Source: Parietaria judaica (Eukaryota > Streptophyta > Magnoliopsida > Rosales > Urticaceae). From it: a DNA stretch of 64,000 nt. The stretch covers positions 21,622,420 to 21,686,419 of the forward strand of contig OX940865.1 in assembly GCA_954871525.1 (NCBI GenBank). The letters are read 5' to 3'. The number at the start of each line of letters is the position of its first letter. The stretch's first letter is position 1. The translations under genes and the position numbers were made by a program. A model generated the notes under the pieces. It had not been told where the DNA came from. It searched no databases and saw nothing but the letters and a program-made list of their open reading frames with translations. Shown here piece by piece: positions 37,000 through 51,312 of this stretch.

Positions 37000-39900
37000 C
37001 ATAGGAAATGCTATAGCATTTCCTATAGCATTTCTTTATTTTACATTTTTTACAACCTTAAATTTCGAACAGATTGAAAAAATAATGATTTTAGGGCTTA
37101 TACATTGGAATTTGAATATAACAAGAGTTCTCATGCAAAAATATGCAAGGATTAAATTGTTGACCAGAAATGCCATAGGAAATGCTATAGCATTTCCTAT
37201 AGCATTTCTTTATTTGACATTTTTTACAACCTTAAATTTCGAACCAATTGAAAAAATAATGATTTTAAGGATTATACATTGGAATTTGAATATAACAAGA
37301 GTTCTCATGCAAAAATATGCAAGGATTAAATTGTTGACGAAAAATGCCACAGGAAATGCTATAACATTTCCTATAGCATTTCTTTATTTTACATTTTTTA
37401 CAACCTTATATTTCGAACAAATTGAAAAAATAATGATTTTAGGGCTTATACATTGGAATTTGAATATAACAAGAGTTCTCATGCAAAAATATGCAAGGAT
37501 TAAATTGTTGACGAGAAATGCCATAGGAAATGCTATAGCATTTCCTATAGCATTTCTTTATTTTACATTTTTTACAACCTTAAATTTCGAACCAATTGAA
37601 AAAATAATGATTTTAGGGCTTATAAATTGGAATTTGAATATAACAAGAGTTCTCATGCAAAAATATGCAAGGATTAAATTGTTGACGAAAAATGCCACAG
37701 GAAATGCTATAAAATTTCCTATAGCATTTCTTTATTTTACATTTTTTACAACCTTAAATTTCGAACCAATTGAAAAAATAATGATTTTAGGGCTTATACA
37801 TTGGAATTTGAATATAACAAGAGTTCTCATGCAAAAATATGCAAGGATTAAATTGTTGACGAGAAATGCCATAGGAAATGCTATAGTATTTCCTATAGCA
37901 TTTCTTTATTTGACATTTTTTACAACCTTAAATTTCGAACCAATTGAAAAAATATTGATTTTAGGGATTATACATTGGAATTTGAATATAACAAGAGTTC
38001 TCATGCAAAAATATGCAAGGATTAAATTGTTGACGAAAAATGCCATAGGAAATGCTATAATATTTCCTATAGCATTTCTTTATTTTACATTTTTTACAAC
38101 CTTAAATTTCGAACAGATTGAAAAAATAATGATTTTAGGGCTTATACATTGGAATTTGAATATAACAAGAGTTCTCATGCAAAAATATGCAAGGATTAAA
38201 TTGTTGACGAGAAATGCCATAGGAAATGCTATAGCATTTCCTATAGCATTTCTTTATTTTGCAGTTTTTATGACCTAAAATTTCGAACCAATTGAAAAAA
38301 TAATGATTTTAAGGATTATACATTGGAATTTGAATATAACAAGAGTTCTCATGCAAAAATATGCAAGGATTAAATTGTTGACGAAAAATGCCATAGGAAA
38401 TGCTATAACATTTCCTATAGCATTTCTTTATTTTACATTTTTTACAACCTTATATTTCGAACAAATTGAAAAAATAATGATTTTAGGGCTTATACATTGG
38501 AATTTGAATATAACAAGAGTTCTCATGCAAAAATATGCAAGGATTAAATTGTTGACGAGAAATGCCATAGGAAATGCTATAGCATTTCCTATAGCATTTC
38601 TTTATTTTACATTTTTTACAACCTTAAATTTCGAACCAATTGAAAAAATATTGATTTTAGGGATTATACATTGGAATTTGAATATAACAAGAGTTCTCAT
38701 GCAAAAATATGCAAGGATTAAATTGTTGACGAAAAATGCCATAGGAAATGCTAAAATATTTCCTATAGCATTTCTTTATTTTACATTTTTTACAACCTTA
38801 AATTTCGAACAGATTGAAAAAATAATGATTTTAGGGCTTATACATTGGAATTTGAATATAACAAGAGTTCTCATGCAAAAATATGCAAGGATTAAATTGT
38901 TGACGAGAAATGCCATAGGAAATGCTATAGCATTTCCTATAGCATTTCTTTATTTTGCAGTTTTTACGACCTAAAATTTCGAACCAATTGAAAAAATAAT
39001 GATTTTAAGGATTATACATTGGAATTTGAATATAACAAGAGTTCTCATGCAAAAATATGCAAGGATTAAATTGTTGACGATAAATGCCATAGGAAATGCT
39101 ATAGCATTTCCTATAGCATTTCTTTATTTTACATTTTTTACAACCTTAAATTTCGAACAGATTGAAAAAATAATGATTTTAGGGCTTATACATTGGAATT
39201 TGAATATAACAAGAGTTCTCATGCAAAAATATGCAAGGATTAAATTGTTGACGAGAAATGCCATAGGAAATGCTATAGCATTTCCTATAGCATTTCTTTA
39301 TTTTGCAGTTTTTACGACCTAAAATTTCGAACCAATTGAAAAAATAATGATTTTAAGGATTATACATTGGAATTTGAATATAACAAGAGTTCTCATGCAA
39401 AAATATGCAAGGATTAAATTGTTGACGATAAATGCCATAGGAAATGCTATAGCATTTCCTATAGCATTTCTTTATTTTACATTTTTTACAACCTTAAATT
39501 TCGAACAGATTGAAAAAATAATGATTTTAGGGCTTATACATTAAAATTTGAATATAACAAGAGTTCTCATGCAAAAATATGCAAGGATTAAATTGTTGAC
39601 CAGAAATGCCATAGGAAATGCTATAGCATTTCCTATAGCATTTCTTTATTTGACATTTTTTACAACCTTAAATTTCGAACCAATTGAAAAAATAATGATT
39701 TTAAGGATTATACATTGGAATTTGAATATAACAAGATTTCTCATGCAAAAATATGCAAGGATTAAATTGTTGACGAAAAATGCCACAGGAAATGCTATAA
39801 CATTTCCTATAGCATTTCTTTATTTTACATTTTTTACAACCTTATATTTCGAACAAATTGAAAAAATAATGATTTTAGGGCTTATACATTGGAATTTGAA

Positions 39901-42900
39901 TATAACAAGAGTTCTCATGCAAAAATATGCAAGGATTAAATTGTTGACGAGAAATTCCATAGGAAATGCTATAGCATTTCCTATAGCATTTCTTTATTTT
40001 GCAGTTTTTATGACCTAAAATTTCGAACCAATTGAAAAAATAATGATTTTAAGGATTATACATTGGAATTTGAATATAACAAGAGTTCTCATGCAAAAAT
40101 ATGCAAGGATTAAATTGTTGACGAAAAATGCCATAGGAAATGCTATAACATTTCCTATAGCATTTCTTTATTTTACATTTTTTACAACCTTATATTTCGA
40201 ACAAATTGAAAAAATAATGATTTTAGGGCTTATACATTGGAATTTGAATATAACAAGAGTTCTCATGCAAAAATATGCAAGGATTAAATTGTTGACGAGA
40301 AATGCCATAGGAAATGCTATAGCATTTCCTATAGCATTTCTTTATTTTACATTTTTTACAACCTTAAATTTCGAACCAATTGAAAAAATAATGATTTTAG
40401 GGCTTATAAATTTGAATTTGAATATAACAAGAGTTCTCATGCAAAAATATGCAAGGATTAAATTGTTTACAAAAAATGCCATAGGAAATGCTATAGCATT
40501 TCCTATAGCATTTCTTTATTTTACATTTTTTACAACCTTAAATTTCGAACCAATTGAAAAAATAATGATTTTAGGGCTTATACATTGGAATTTGAATATA
40601 ACAAGAGTTCTCATGCAAAAATATGCAAGGATTAAATTGTTGACGAGAAATGCCATAGGAAATGCTATAGTATTTCCTATAGCATTTCTTTATTTGACAT
40701 TTTTTACAACCTTAAATTTCGAACCAATTGAAAAAATAATGATTTTAGGGATTTTACATTGGAATTTGAATATAACAAGAGTTCTCATGCAAAAATATGC
40801 AAGGATTAAATTGTTGACGAAAAATGCCATAGGAAATGCTAAAATATTTCCTATAGCATTTCTTTATTTTACATTTTTTACAACCTTAAATTTCGAACAG
40901 ATTGAAAAAATAATGATTTTAGGGCTTATACATTGGAATTTGAATATAACAAGAGTTCTCATGCAAAAATATGCAAGGATTAAATTGTTGACGAGAAATG
41001 CCATAGGAAATGCTATAGCATTTCCTATAGCATTTCTTTATTTTGCAGTTTTTACGACCTAAAATTTCGAACCAATTGAAAAAATAATGATTTTAAGGAT
41101 TATACATTGGAATTTGAATATAACAAGAGTTCTCATGCAAAAATATGCAAGGATTAAATTGTTGACGAAAAATGCCATAGGAAATGCTATAACATTTCCT
41201 ATAGCATTTCTTTATTTTACATTTTTTACAACCTTATATTTCGAACAAATTGAAAAAATAATGATTTTAGGGCTTATACATTGGAATTTGAATATAACAA
41301 GAGTTCTCATGCAAAAATATGCAAGGATTAAATTGTTGACGAGAAATGCCATAGGAAATGCTATAGCATTTCCTATAGCATTTCTTTATTTTACATTTTT
41401 TACAACCTTAAATTTCGAACCAATTGAAAAAATAATGATTTTAGGGCTTATAAATTGGAATTTGAATATAACAAGAGTTCTCATGCAAAAATATGCAAGG
41501 ATTAAATTGTTTACAAAAAATGCCATAGGAAATGCTATAGCATTTCCTATAGCATTTCTTTATTTTACATTTTTTACAACCTTAAATTTCGAACCAATTG
41601 AAAAAATAATGATTTTAGGGCTTATACATTGGAATTTGAATATAACAAGAGTTCTCATACAAAAATATGCAAGGATTAAATTGTTGACGAGAAATGCCAT
41701 AGGAAATGCTATAGTATTTCCTATAGCATTTCTTTATTTGACATTTTTTACAACCTTAAATTTCGAACCAATTGAAAAAATATTGATTTTAGGGATTATA
41801 CATTGGAATTTGAATATAACAAGAGTTCTCATGCAAAAATATGCAAGGATTAAATTGTTGACGAAAAATGCCATAGGAAATGCTATAATATTTCCTATAG
41901 CATTTCTTTATTTTACATTTTTTACAACCTTAAATTTCGAACAGATTGAAAAAATAATGATTTTAGGGCTTATACATTGGAATTTGAATATAACAAGAGT
42001 TCTCATGCAAAAATATGCGAGGATTAAATTGTTGACGAGAAATGCCATAGGAAATTCTATAGCATTTCCTATAGCATATCTTTATTTGACATTTTTTACA
42101 ACCTTAAATTTCGAACCAATTGAAAAAAAATGATTTTAGGGATTATACATTGGAATTTGAATGCTATAGCATTTCCTATGGCATTTCTTTGTTTTACATT
42201 TTTTACAGCCTTAAATTTTGAACAGATTAAAAAAATAATGGTTTTAGGGCTTATACATTGAAATTTGAATATAACAAGAGTTCTCATGCAAAAATATGCA
42301 AGGATTAAATTGTTGACGAGAAATTCCATAGGAAATGCTATAGCATTTCCTATAGCATTTCTTTATTTTACATTTTTTACAACCTTAAATTTCGAACCGA
42401 TCGAAAAAATAATGATTTTAGGGCTTATACATTGGAATTTGAATATAACAAGAGTTCTCATGCAAAAATATGCAAGGATTAAATTGTTGACGAGAAATTC
42501 CATAGGAAATGCTATAGCATTTCCTATAGCATTTCTTTATTTTACATTTTTTACAACCTTAAATTTCGAACCGATCGAAAAAATAATGATTTTAGGGCTT
42601 ATACATTGGAATTTGAATATAACAAGAGTTCTCATGCAAAAATATGCAAGGATTAAATTGTTGACGATAAATGCCATAGGAAATGCTATAGCATTTCCTA
42701 TAGCATTTCTTTATTTTACATTTTTTACAACCTTAAATTTCGAACAGATTGAAAAAATAATGATTTTAGGGCTTATACATTGGAATTTGAATATAACAAG
42801 AGTTCTCATGCAAAAATAAGCAAGGATTAAATTGTTGACGAGAAATGCCATAGGAAATGCTATAGCATTTCCTATAGCACTTCTTTATTTGACATTTTTT

Positions 42901-45900
42901 AAAACCTAAAATTTCGAACCAATTAAAAAAATAATGATTTTAGGGATTATACATTGGAATTTGAATATAACAAGAGTTCTCATGCAAAAATATGCAAGGA
43001 TTAAATTGTTGACAAAAAATGCCATAGGAAATGCTATAACATTTCCTATAGCATTTCTTTATTTTACATTTTTTACAACCTTAAATTTCGAACCAATTTA
43101 AAAAATAATGATTTTAGGGCTTATACATTGGAATTTGAATATAAGAAGAGTTCTCATGCAAAAATATGCAAGGATTAAATTGTTGACGAGAAATGCCATA
43201 GGAAATGCTATAGCATTTCCTATAGCATTTCTTTATTTGACATTTTTTACAACCTTAAATTTCGAACCAATTGAAAAAATAATGATTTTAAGGATTATAC
43301 ATTGGAATTTGAATATAACAAGAGTTCTCATGCAAAAATATGAGAGGATTAAATTGTTGACGAGAAATGCCATAGGAAATGCTATAGCATTTCCTATAGC
43401 GTTTCTTTATTTTACATTTTTTACAGCCTTAAATTTCGAACAGATTAAAAAAATAATGGTTTTAGGGCTTATACATTGGAATTTGAATATAACAAGAGTT
43501 CTCATGCAAAAATATGCAAGGATTAAATTGTTGACGAGAAATGCCATAGGAAATGCTATAGCATTTCCTATCGCATTTCTTTATTTGACATTTTTTACAA
43601 CTTTAAATTTCGAACAGATTGAAAAAATAATGATTTTAGGGCTTATACATTGGAATTTGAATATAACAAGAGTTCTCATGCAAAAATATGCAAGGATTAA
43701 ATTGTTGACGAGAAATACCATAGGAAATGCTATAGCATTTCCTATAGCATTTCTTTATTTTACATTTTTTACAACCTTAAATTTCGAACCGATTGAAAAA
43801 ATAATGATTTTAGGGCTTATACATTGGAATTTGAATATAACAAGAGTTCTCATGCAAAAATATGCAAGGATTAAATTGTTGACGAGAAATGCCATAGGAA
43901 AGGCTATAGCATTTCCTATAGCATTTCTTTATTTTACATTTTTTACAGCCTTAAATTTCGAACAGATTAAAAAAACAATGGTTTTAGGGCTTATACATTG
44001 GAATTTGAATATAACAAGAGTTCTCATGCAAAAATATGCAAGGATTAAATTGTTGACGAGAAATGCCATAGGAAAGGCTATAGCATTTCCTATAGCATTT
44101 CTTTATTTTACATTTTTTACAGCCTTAAATTTCGAACAGATTAAAAAAACAATGGTTTTAGGGCTTATACATTGGAATTTGAATATAACAAGAGTTCTCA
44201 TGCAAAAATATGCAAGGATTAAATTGTTGACGATAAATGCCATAGGAAATGCTATAGCATTTCCTATAGCATTTCTTTATTTTACATTTTTTACAACCTT
44301 AAATTTTGAACAGACTGAAAAAATAATGATTTTAGGGCATATACATTGGAATTTGAATATAACAAGAGTTCTCATGCAAAAATAAGCAAGGATTAAATTG
44401 TTGACGAGAAATGCCATAGGAAATGCTATAGCATTTCCTATAGCATTTCTTTATTTGACATTTTTTACAACCTAAAATTTCGAACCAATTGAAAAAATAA
44501 TGATTTTAGGGATTATACATTGGAATTTGAATATAACAAGAGTTCTCATGCAAAAATATGCAAGGATTAAATTGTTGACAAAAAATGCCATAGGAAATGC
44601 TATAACATTTCCTATAGCATTTCTTTATTTTACATTTTTTACAACCTTAAATTTCGAACCAATTGAAAAAATAATGATTTTAGGGCTTATACATTGGAAT
44701 TTGAATATAAGAAGAGTTCTCATGCAAAAATATGCAAGGATTAAATTGTTGACGAGAAATGCCATAGGAAATGCTATAGCATTTCCTATAGCATTTCTTT
44801 ATTTGACATTTTTTACAACCTTAAATTTCGAACCAATTGAAAAAATAATGATTTTAAGGATTATACATTGGAATTTGAATATAACAAGAGTTCTCATGCA
44901 AAAATATGAGAGGATTAAATTGTTGACGAGAAATGCCATAGGAAATGCTATAGCATTTCCTATAGCGTTTCTTTATTTTACATTTTTTACAGCCTTAAAT
45001 TTCGAACAGATTAAAAAAATAATGGTTTTAGGGCTTATACATTGGAATTTGAATATAACAAGAGTTCTCATGCAAAAATATGCAAGGATTAAATTGTTGA
45101 CGAGAAATGCCATAGGAAATGCTGTAGCATTTCCTATCGCATTTCTTTATTTGACATTTTTTACAACTTTAAATTTCGAACAGATTGAAAAAATAATGAT
45201 TTTAGGGCTTATACATTGGAATTTGAATATAACAAGAGTTCTCATGCAAAAATATGCAAGGATTAAATTGTTGACGAGAAATACCATAGGAAATGCTATA
45301 GCATTTCCTATAGCATTTCTTTATTTTACATTTTTTACAACCTTAAATTTCGAACCGATTGAAAAAATAATGATTTTAGGGCTTATACATTGGAATTTGA
45401 ATATAACAAGAGTTCTCATGCAAAAATATGCAAGGATTAAATTGTTGACGAGAAATGCCATAGGAAAGGCTATAGCATTTCCTATAGCATTTCTTTATTT
45501 TACATTTTTTACAGCCTTAAATTTCGAACAGATTAAAAAAACAATGGTTTTAGGGCTTATACATTGGAATTTGAATATAACAAGAGTTCTCATGCAAAAA
45601 TATGCAAGGATTAAATTGTTGACGAGAAATGCCATAGGAAAGGCTATAGCATTTCCTATAGCATTTCTTTATTTTACATTTTTTACAGCCTTAAATTTCG
45701 AACAGATTAAAAAAACAATGGTTTTAGGGCTTATACATTGGAATTTAAATATAACAAGAGTTCTCATGCAAAAATATGCAAGGATTAAATTGTTGACGAT
45801 AAATGCCATAGGAAATGCTATAGCATTTCCTATAGCATTTCTTTATTTTACATTTTTTACAACCTTAAATTTTGAACAGACTGAAAAAATAATGATTTTA

Positions 45901-48900
45901 GGGCATATACATTGGAATTTGAATATAACAAGAGTTCTCATGCAAAAATAAGCAAGGATTAAATTGTTGACGAGAAATGCCATAGGAAATGCTATAGCAT
46001 TTCCTATAGCATTTCTTTATTTGACATTTTTTACAACCTAAAATTTCGAACCAATTGAAAAAATAATGATTTTAGGGATTATACATTGGAATTTGAATAT
46101 AACAAGAGTTCTCATGCAAAAATATGCAAGGATTAAATTGTTGACAAAAAATGCCATAGGAAATGTTAACATTTCCTATAGCATTTCTTTATTTTACATT
46201 TTTTACAACCTTAAATTTTGAACAGATTGAAAAAATAATGATTTTAGGGCTTATACATTGGAATTTGAATATAAGAAGAGTTCTCATGCAAAAATATGCA
46301 AGGGTTAAATTGTTGACGAGAAATGCCATAGGAAATGCTATAGCATTTCCTATAGCATTTCTTTATTTGAGATTTTTTACAACCTTAAATTTCGAACAGA
46401 TTTAAAAAATAATGATTTTAGGGCTTATACATTAGAATTTGAATATAACAAGAGTTCTCATGCAAAAATATGCAAGGGTTAGATTGTTGACGAGAAATTC
46501 CATAGCAAATGCTATAGCATTTCCTATAGCATTTCTTTATTTGACATTTTTTACAACCTTAAATTTCGAACCAATTGAAAAAATAATGATTATAGGGATT
46601 ATACATTGGAATTTTAATATAACAAGAGTTCTCAGGCAAAAATATGCAAGGATTAAATTGTTGACGAGAAATGCCATAGGAAATTCTAAAGCATTTTCTA
46701 TAGCATTTCTTTATTTTACATTTTTTACAACCTTAAATTTCGAACCAATTGAAAAAATAATGATTTTAGGGCTTATACATTGGAATTTGAATATAACAAG
46801 AGTTCTCATGCAAAAATATGCAAGGATTAAATTGTTGACGAGAAATGCCATAGGAAATGCTATATAGCATTTCCTATAGCATTTCTTTATTTGACATTTT
46901 TTACAACCTTAAATTTCGAACCAGTTGAAAAAAAATGATTTTAGGGATTATATATTGGAATTTGAATATAACAAGTGTTCTCATGCAAAAATATGCAAGG
47001 ATTAAATTGTTGACGAGAAAGGCCATAGCAAATGCTATAGCATTTCCTATAGCATTTCTTTATTTTACATTTTTTACAGCCTTAAATTTCGAACAGATTA
47101 AAAAAATAATGGTCTTAGGGCTTATACATTGGAATATGAATATAACAAGAGTTCTCATGCAAAAATATGCAAGGATTAAATTGTTGACGAGAAATGCCAT
47201 AGGAAATGCTATAGCATTTCCTATAGCATTTCTTTATTTGACATTTTTTACAACCTTAAATTTCGAACAGATTTAAAAAATAATGATTTTAGGGCTTATA
47301 CATTAGAATTTGAATATAACAAGAGTTCTCATGCAAAAATATGCAAGGGTTAGATTGTTGACGAGAAATTCCATAGCAAATGCTATAGCATTTCCTATAG
47401 CATTTCTTTATTTTACATTTTTTACAACCTTAAATTTCGAACCGATTGAAAAAATAATGATTTTAGGGCTTATACATTGGAATTTGAATATAACAAGAGT
47501 TCTCATGCAAAAATATGCAAGGATTAAATTGTTGACGAGAAATGCCATAGGAAATGCTATATAGCATTTCCTATAGCATTTCTTTATTTGAAATTTTTTA
47601 CAACTTTAAATTTCGAACAGATTGAAAAAATAATTATTTTAGGGATTATACATTGGAATTTGAATATAACAAGAGTTCTCATGCAAAAATATGCAAGGAT
47701 TAAATTGTTGACGAAAAATGCCATAGGAAATGCTATAACATTTCCTATAGCATTTCTTTATTTTACATTTTTTACAACCTTAAATTTCGAACCGATTGAA
47801 AAAATAATGATTTTAGGGCTTATACATTGGAATTTGAATATAACAAGAGTTCTCATGCAAAAATATGCAAGGATTAAATTGTTGACGAGAAATGCCATAG
47901 GAAATGCTATAGCATTTCCTATAGCATTTCTTTATTTTACATTTTTTACAGCCTTAAATTTCGAACAGATTAAAAAAATAATGGTTTTAGGGCTTATACA
48001 TTGGAATTTGAATATAACAAGAGTTCTCATGCAAAAATATGCAAGGATTAAATTGTTGACGAGAAATGCCATAGGAAATGCTATAGCATTTCTTATAGCA
48101 TTTCTTTATTTTAAATTTTTTACAACCTTAAATTTTGAACCAATTGAAAAAATAATGATTTTAGGGCTTATACATTGGAATTTGAATATAACAAGAGTTC
48201 TCATGCAAAAATATGCAAGGATTAAATTGTTGACAATAAATGCCATAGGAAATGCTATAGCATTTCCTATAGCATTTCTTTATTTTACATTTTTTACAAC
48301 CTTAAATTTTGAACAGACTGAAAAAATAATGATTTTAGGGCATATACATTGGAATTTGAATATAACAAGAGTTCTCATGCAAAAATAAGCAAGGATTAAA
48401 TTGTTGACGAGAAATGCCATAGGAAATGCTATAGCATTTCCTATAGCATTTCTTTATTTGACATTTTTTACAACCTAAAATTTCGAACCAATTGAAAAAA
48501 TAATGATTTTAGGGATTATACATTGGAATTTGAATATAACAAGAGTTCTCATGCAAAAATATGCAAGGATTAAATTGTTGACAAAAAATGCCATAGGAAA
48601 TGCTATAACATTTCCTATAGCATTTCTTTATTTTACATTTTTTACAACCTTAAATTTTGAACAGATTGAAAAAATAATGATTTTAGGGCTTATACATTGG
48701 AATTTGAATATAAGAAGAGTTCTCATGCAAAAATATGCAAGGGTTAAATTGTTGACGAGAAATGCCATAGGAAATGCTATAGCATTTCCTATAGCATTTC
48801 TTTATTTGACATTTTTTACAACCTTAAATTTCGAACCAATTGAAAAAATAATGATTTTAGGGATTATACATTGGAATTTTAATATAACAAGAGTTCTCAT

Positions 48901-51312
48901 GCAAAAATATGCAAGGATTAAATTGTTGACGATAAATGCCATAGGAAATGCTATAGCATTTCCTATAGCATTTCTTTATTTTACATTTTTTACAACCTTA
49001 AATTTCGAACCAGTTGAAAAAAAATGATTTTGGGGATTATATATTGGAATTTGAATATAACAAGAGTTCTCATGCAAAAATATGCAAGGATTAAATTGTT
49101 GACGAGAAAGGCCATAGCAAATGCTATAGCATTTCCTATAGCATTTCTTTATTTTACATTTTTTACAGCCTTAAATTTCGAACAGATTAAAAAAATAATG
49201 GTCTTAGGGCTTATACATTGGAATTTGAATATAACAAGAGTTCTCATGCAAAAATATGCAAGGATTAAATTGTTGACGAGAAATGCCATAGGAAATGCCA
49301 TTTCCTATAGCATTTCTTTATTTGACATTTTTTACAACCTTAAATTTCGAACAGATTTAAAAAATAATGATTTTAGGGCTTATACATTAGAATTTGAATA
49401 TAACAAGAGTTCTCATGCAAAAATATGCAAGGGTTAGATTGTTGACGAGAAATTCCATAGGAAATGCTATAGCATTTCCTATAGCATTTCTTTATTTTAC
49501 ATTTTTTACAACCTTAAATTTCGAACCGATTGAAAAAATAATGATTTTAGGGCTTATACATTGGAATTTGAATATAACAAGAGTTCTCATGCAAAAATAT
49601 GCAAGGATTAAATTGTTGACGAGAAATGCCATAGGAAATGCTATATAGCATTTCCTATAGCATTTCTTTATTTGAAATTTTTTACAACTTTAAATTTCGA
49701 ACCAATTGAAAAAATAATTATTTTAGGGATTATACATTGGAATTTGAATATAACAAGAGTTCTCATGCAAAAATATGCAAGGATTAAATTGTTGACGAGA
49801 AATGCCATAGGAAATGCCATTTCCTATAGCATTTCTTTATTTGACATTTTTTACAACCTTAAATTTCGAACAGATTTAAAAAATAATGATTTTAGGGCTT
49901 ATACATTAGAATTTGAATATAACAAGAGTTCTCATGCAAAAATATGCAAGGGTTAGATTGTTGACGAGAAATTCCATAGGAAATGCTATAGCATTTCCTA
50001 TAGCATTTCTTTATTTTACATTTTTTACAACCTTAAATTTCGAACAGATTGAAAAAATAATGATTTTAGGGCTTATACATTGGAATTTGAATATAACAAG
50101 AGTTCCCATGCAAAAATATGCAAGGATTAAATTGTTGACGAGAAATGCCATAGGAAATGCTATAGCATTTCCTATAGCATTTCTTTATTTTAAATTTTTT
50201 ACAACCTTAAATTTCGAACCAATTGAAAAAATAATGATTTTAGGGCTTATACATTGGAATTTGAATATAACAAGAGTTCTCATAGCATTTCCTATAGCAT
50301 TTCTTTATTTTAAATTTTTTACAACCTTAAATTTCGAACCAATTGAAAAAATAATGATTTTAGGGCTTATACATTGGAATTTGAATATAACAAGAGTTCT
50401 CATGCAAAAATAAGCAAGGATTAAATTGTTGACGAGAAATGCCATAGGAAATGCTATAGCATTTCCTATAGCATTTCTTTATTTGACATTGTTTACAACC
50501 TAAAATTTTGAACCAATTAAAAAAATAATGATTTTAGGGATTATACATTGGAATTTGAATATAACAAGAGTTCTCATGCAAAAATATGCAAGGATTAAAT
50601 TGTTGACAAAAAATGCCATAGGAAATGCTATAACATTTCCTATAGCATTTCTTTATTTTACATTTTTTACAACCTTAAATTTCGAACAGATTGAAAAAAA
50701 TAATGATTTTAGGGCTTATACATTGGAATTTGAATATAAGAAGAGTTCTCATGCAAAAATATGCAAGGATTTTATGTTGACGAGAAATGCCATAGGAAAT
50801 GCTATAGCATTTCCTATAGCATTTCTTTATTTGACATTTTTTACAACCTTAAATTTCGAACCAATTGAAAAAATATTGATTTTAGGGATTATACATTGGA
50901 ATTTGAATATAACAAGAGTTCTCATGCAAAAATATGCAAGGATTAAATTGTTGACGAGAAATGCCATAGGAAATGCTATAGCATTTCCTATAGCATTTCT
51001 TTATTTGACATTTTTTACAACCTTAAATTTCGAACCAATTGAAAAAATAATGATTTTAGGGATTATACATTGGAATTTGAATATAACAAGAGTTCTCATG
51101 CAAAAATATTCAGGGATTAAATTGTTGACGAGAAATGCCGTAGGAAATTCTATAGCATTTCCTATAGCATTTCTTTATTTTACATTTTTTACAACCTTAA
51201 GTTTCGAACCAATTGAAAAAATAATGATTTTAGGGCTTATACATTGGAATTTGAATATAACAAGAGTTCTCATGCAAAAATATGCAAGGATTAAGTTGTT
51301 GACGAGAAATGC
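37000..51312. repeat. 14.3-kb satellite block, copy 2 of a large duplication
   Basis: Second copy of 22513-36825, with the same internal order: GCAGTTTTT-marker modules at 38303-42129, the 108-bp monomer at 42130, 9-mer units from 42934 and 44500, a mixed part, and the 120-bp monomer at 50234. The difference at 43099 (T for G) makes a TAA that splits an otherwise open satellite frame. It ends in the monomer with GATTAAGTTGTTGACG (51290), after which the sequence changes to GGAAATGTTATAGC. Confidence 0.93.

Noticed and set aside
36041..38278. Long open frame of 745 codons (and others such as 21776-23791, 28447-29898 and 61150-62679) as protein-coding genes
   Set aside because: They are in-phase chains of the 174-bp satellite monomer. 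The frame ends wherever an amplified variant brings a stop, no known domain is present, and many neighbouring units break the frame.
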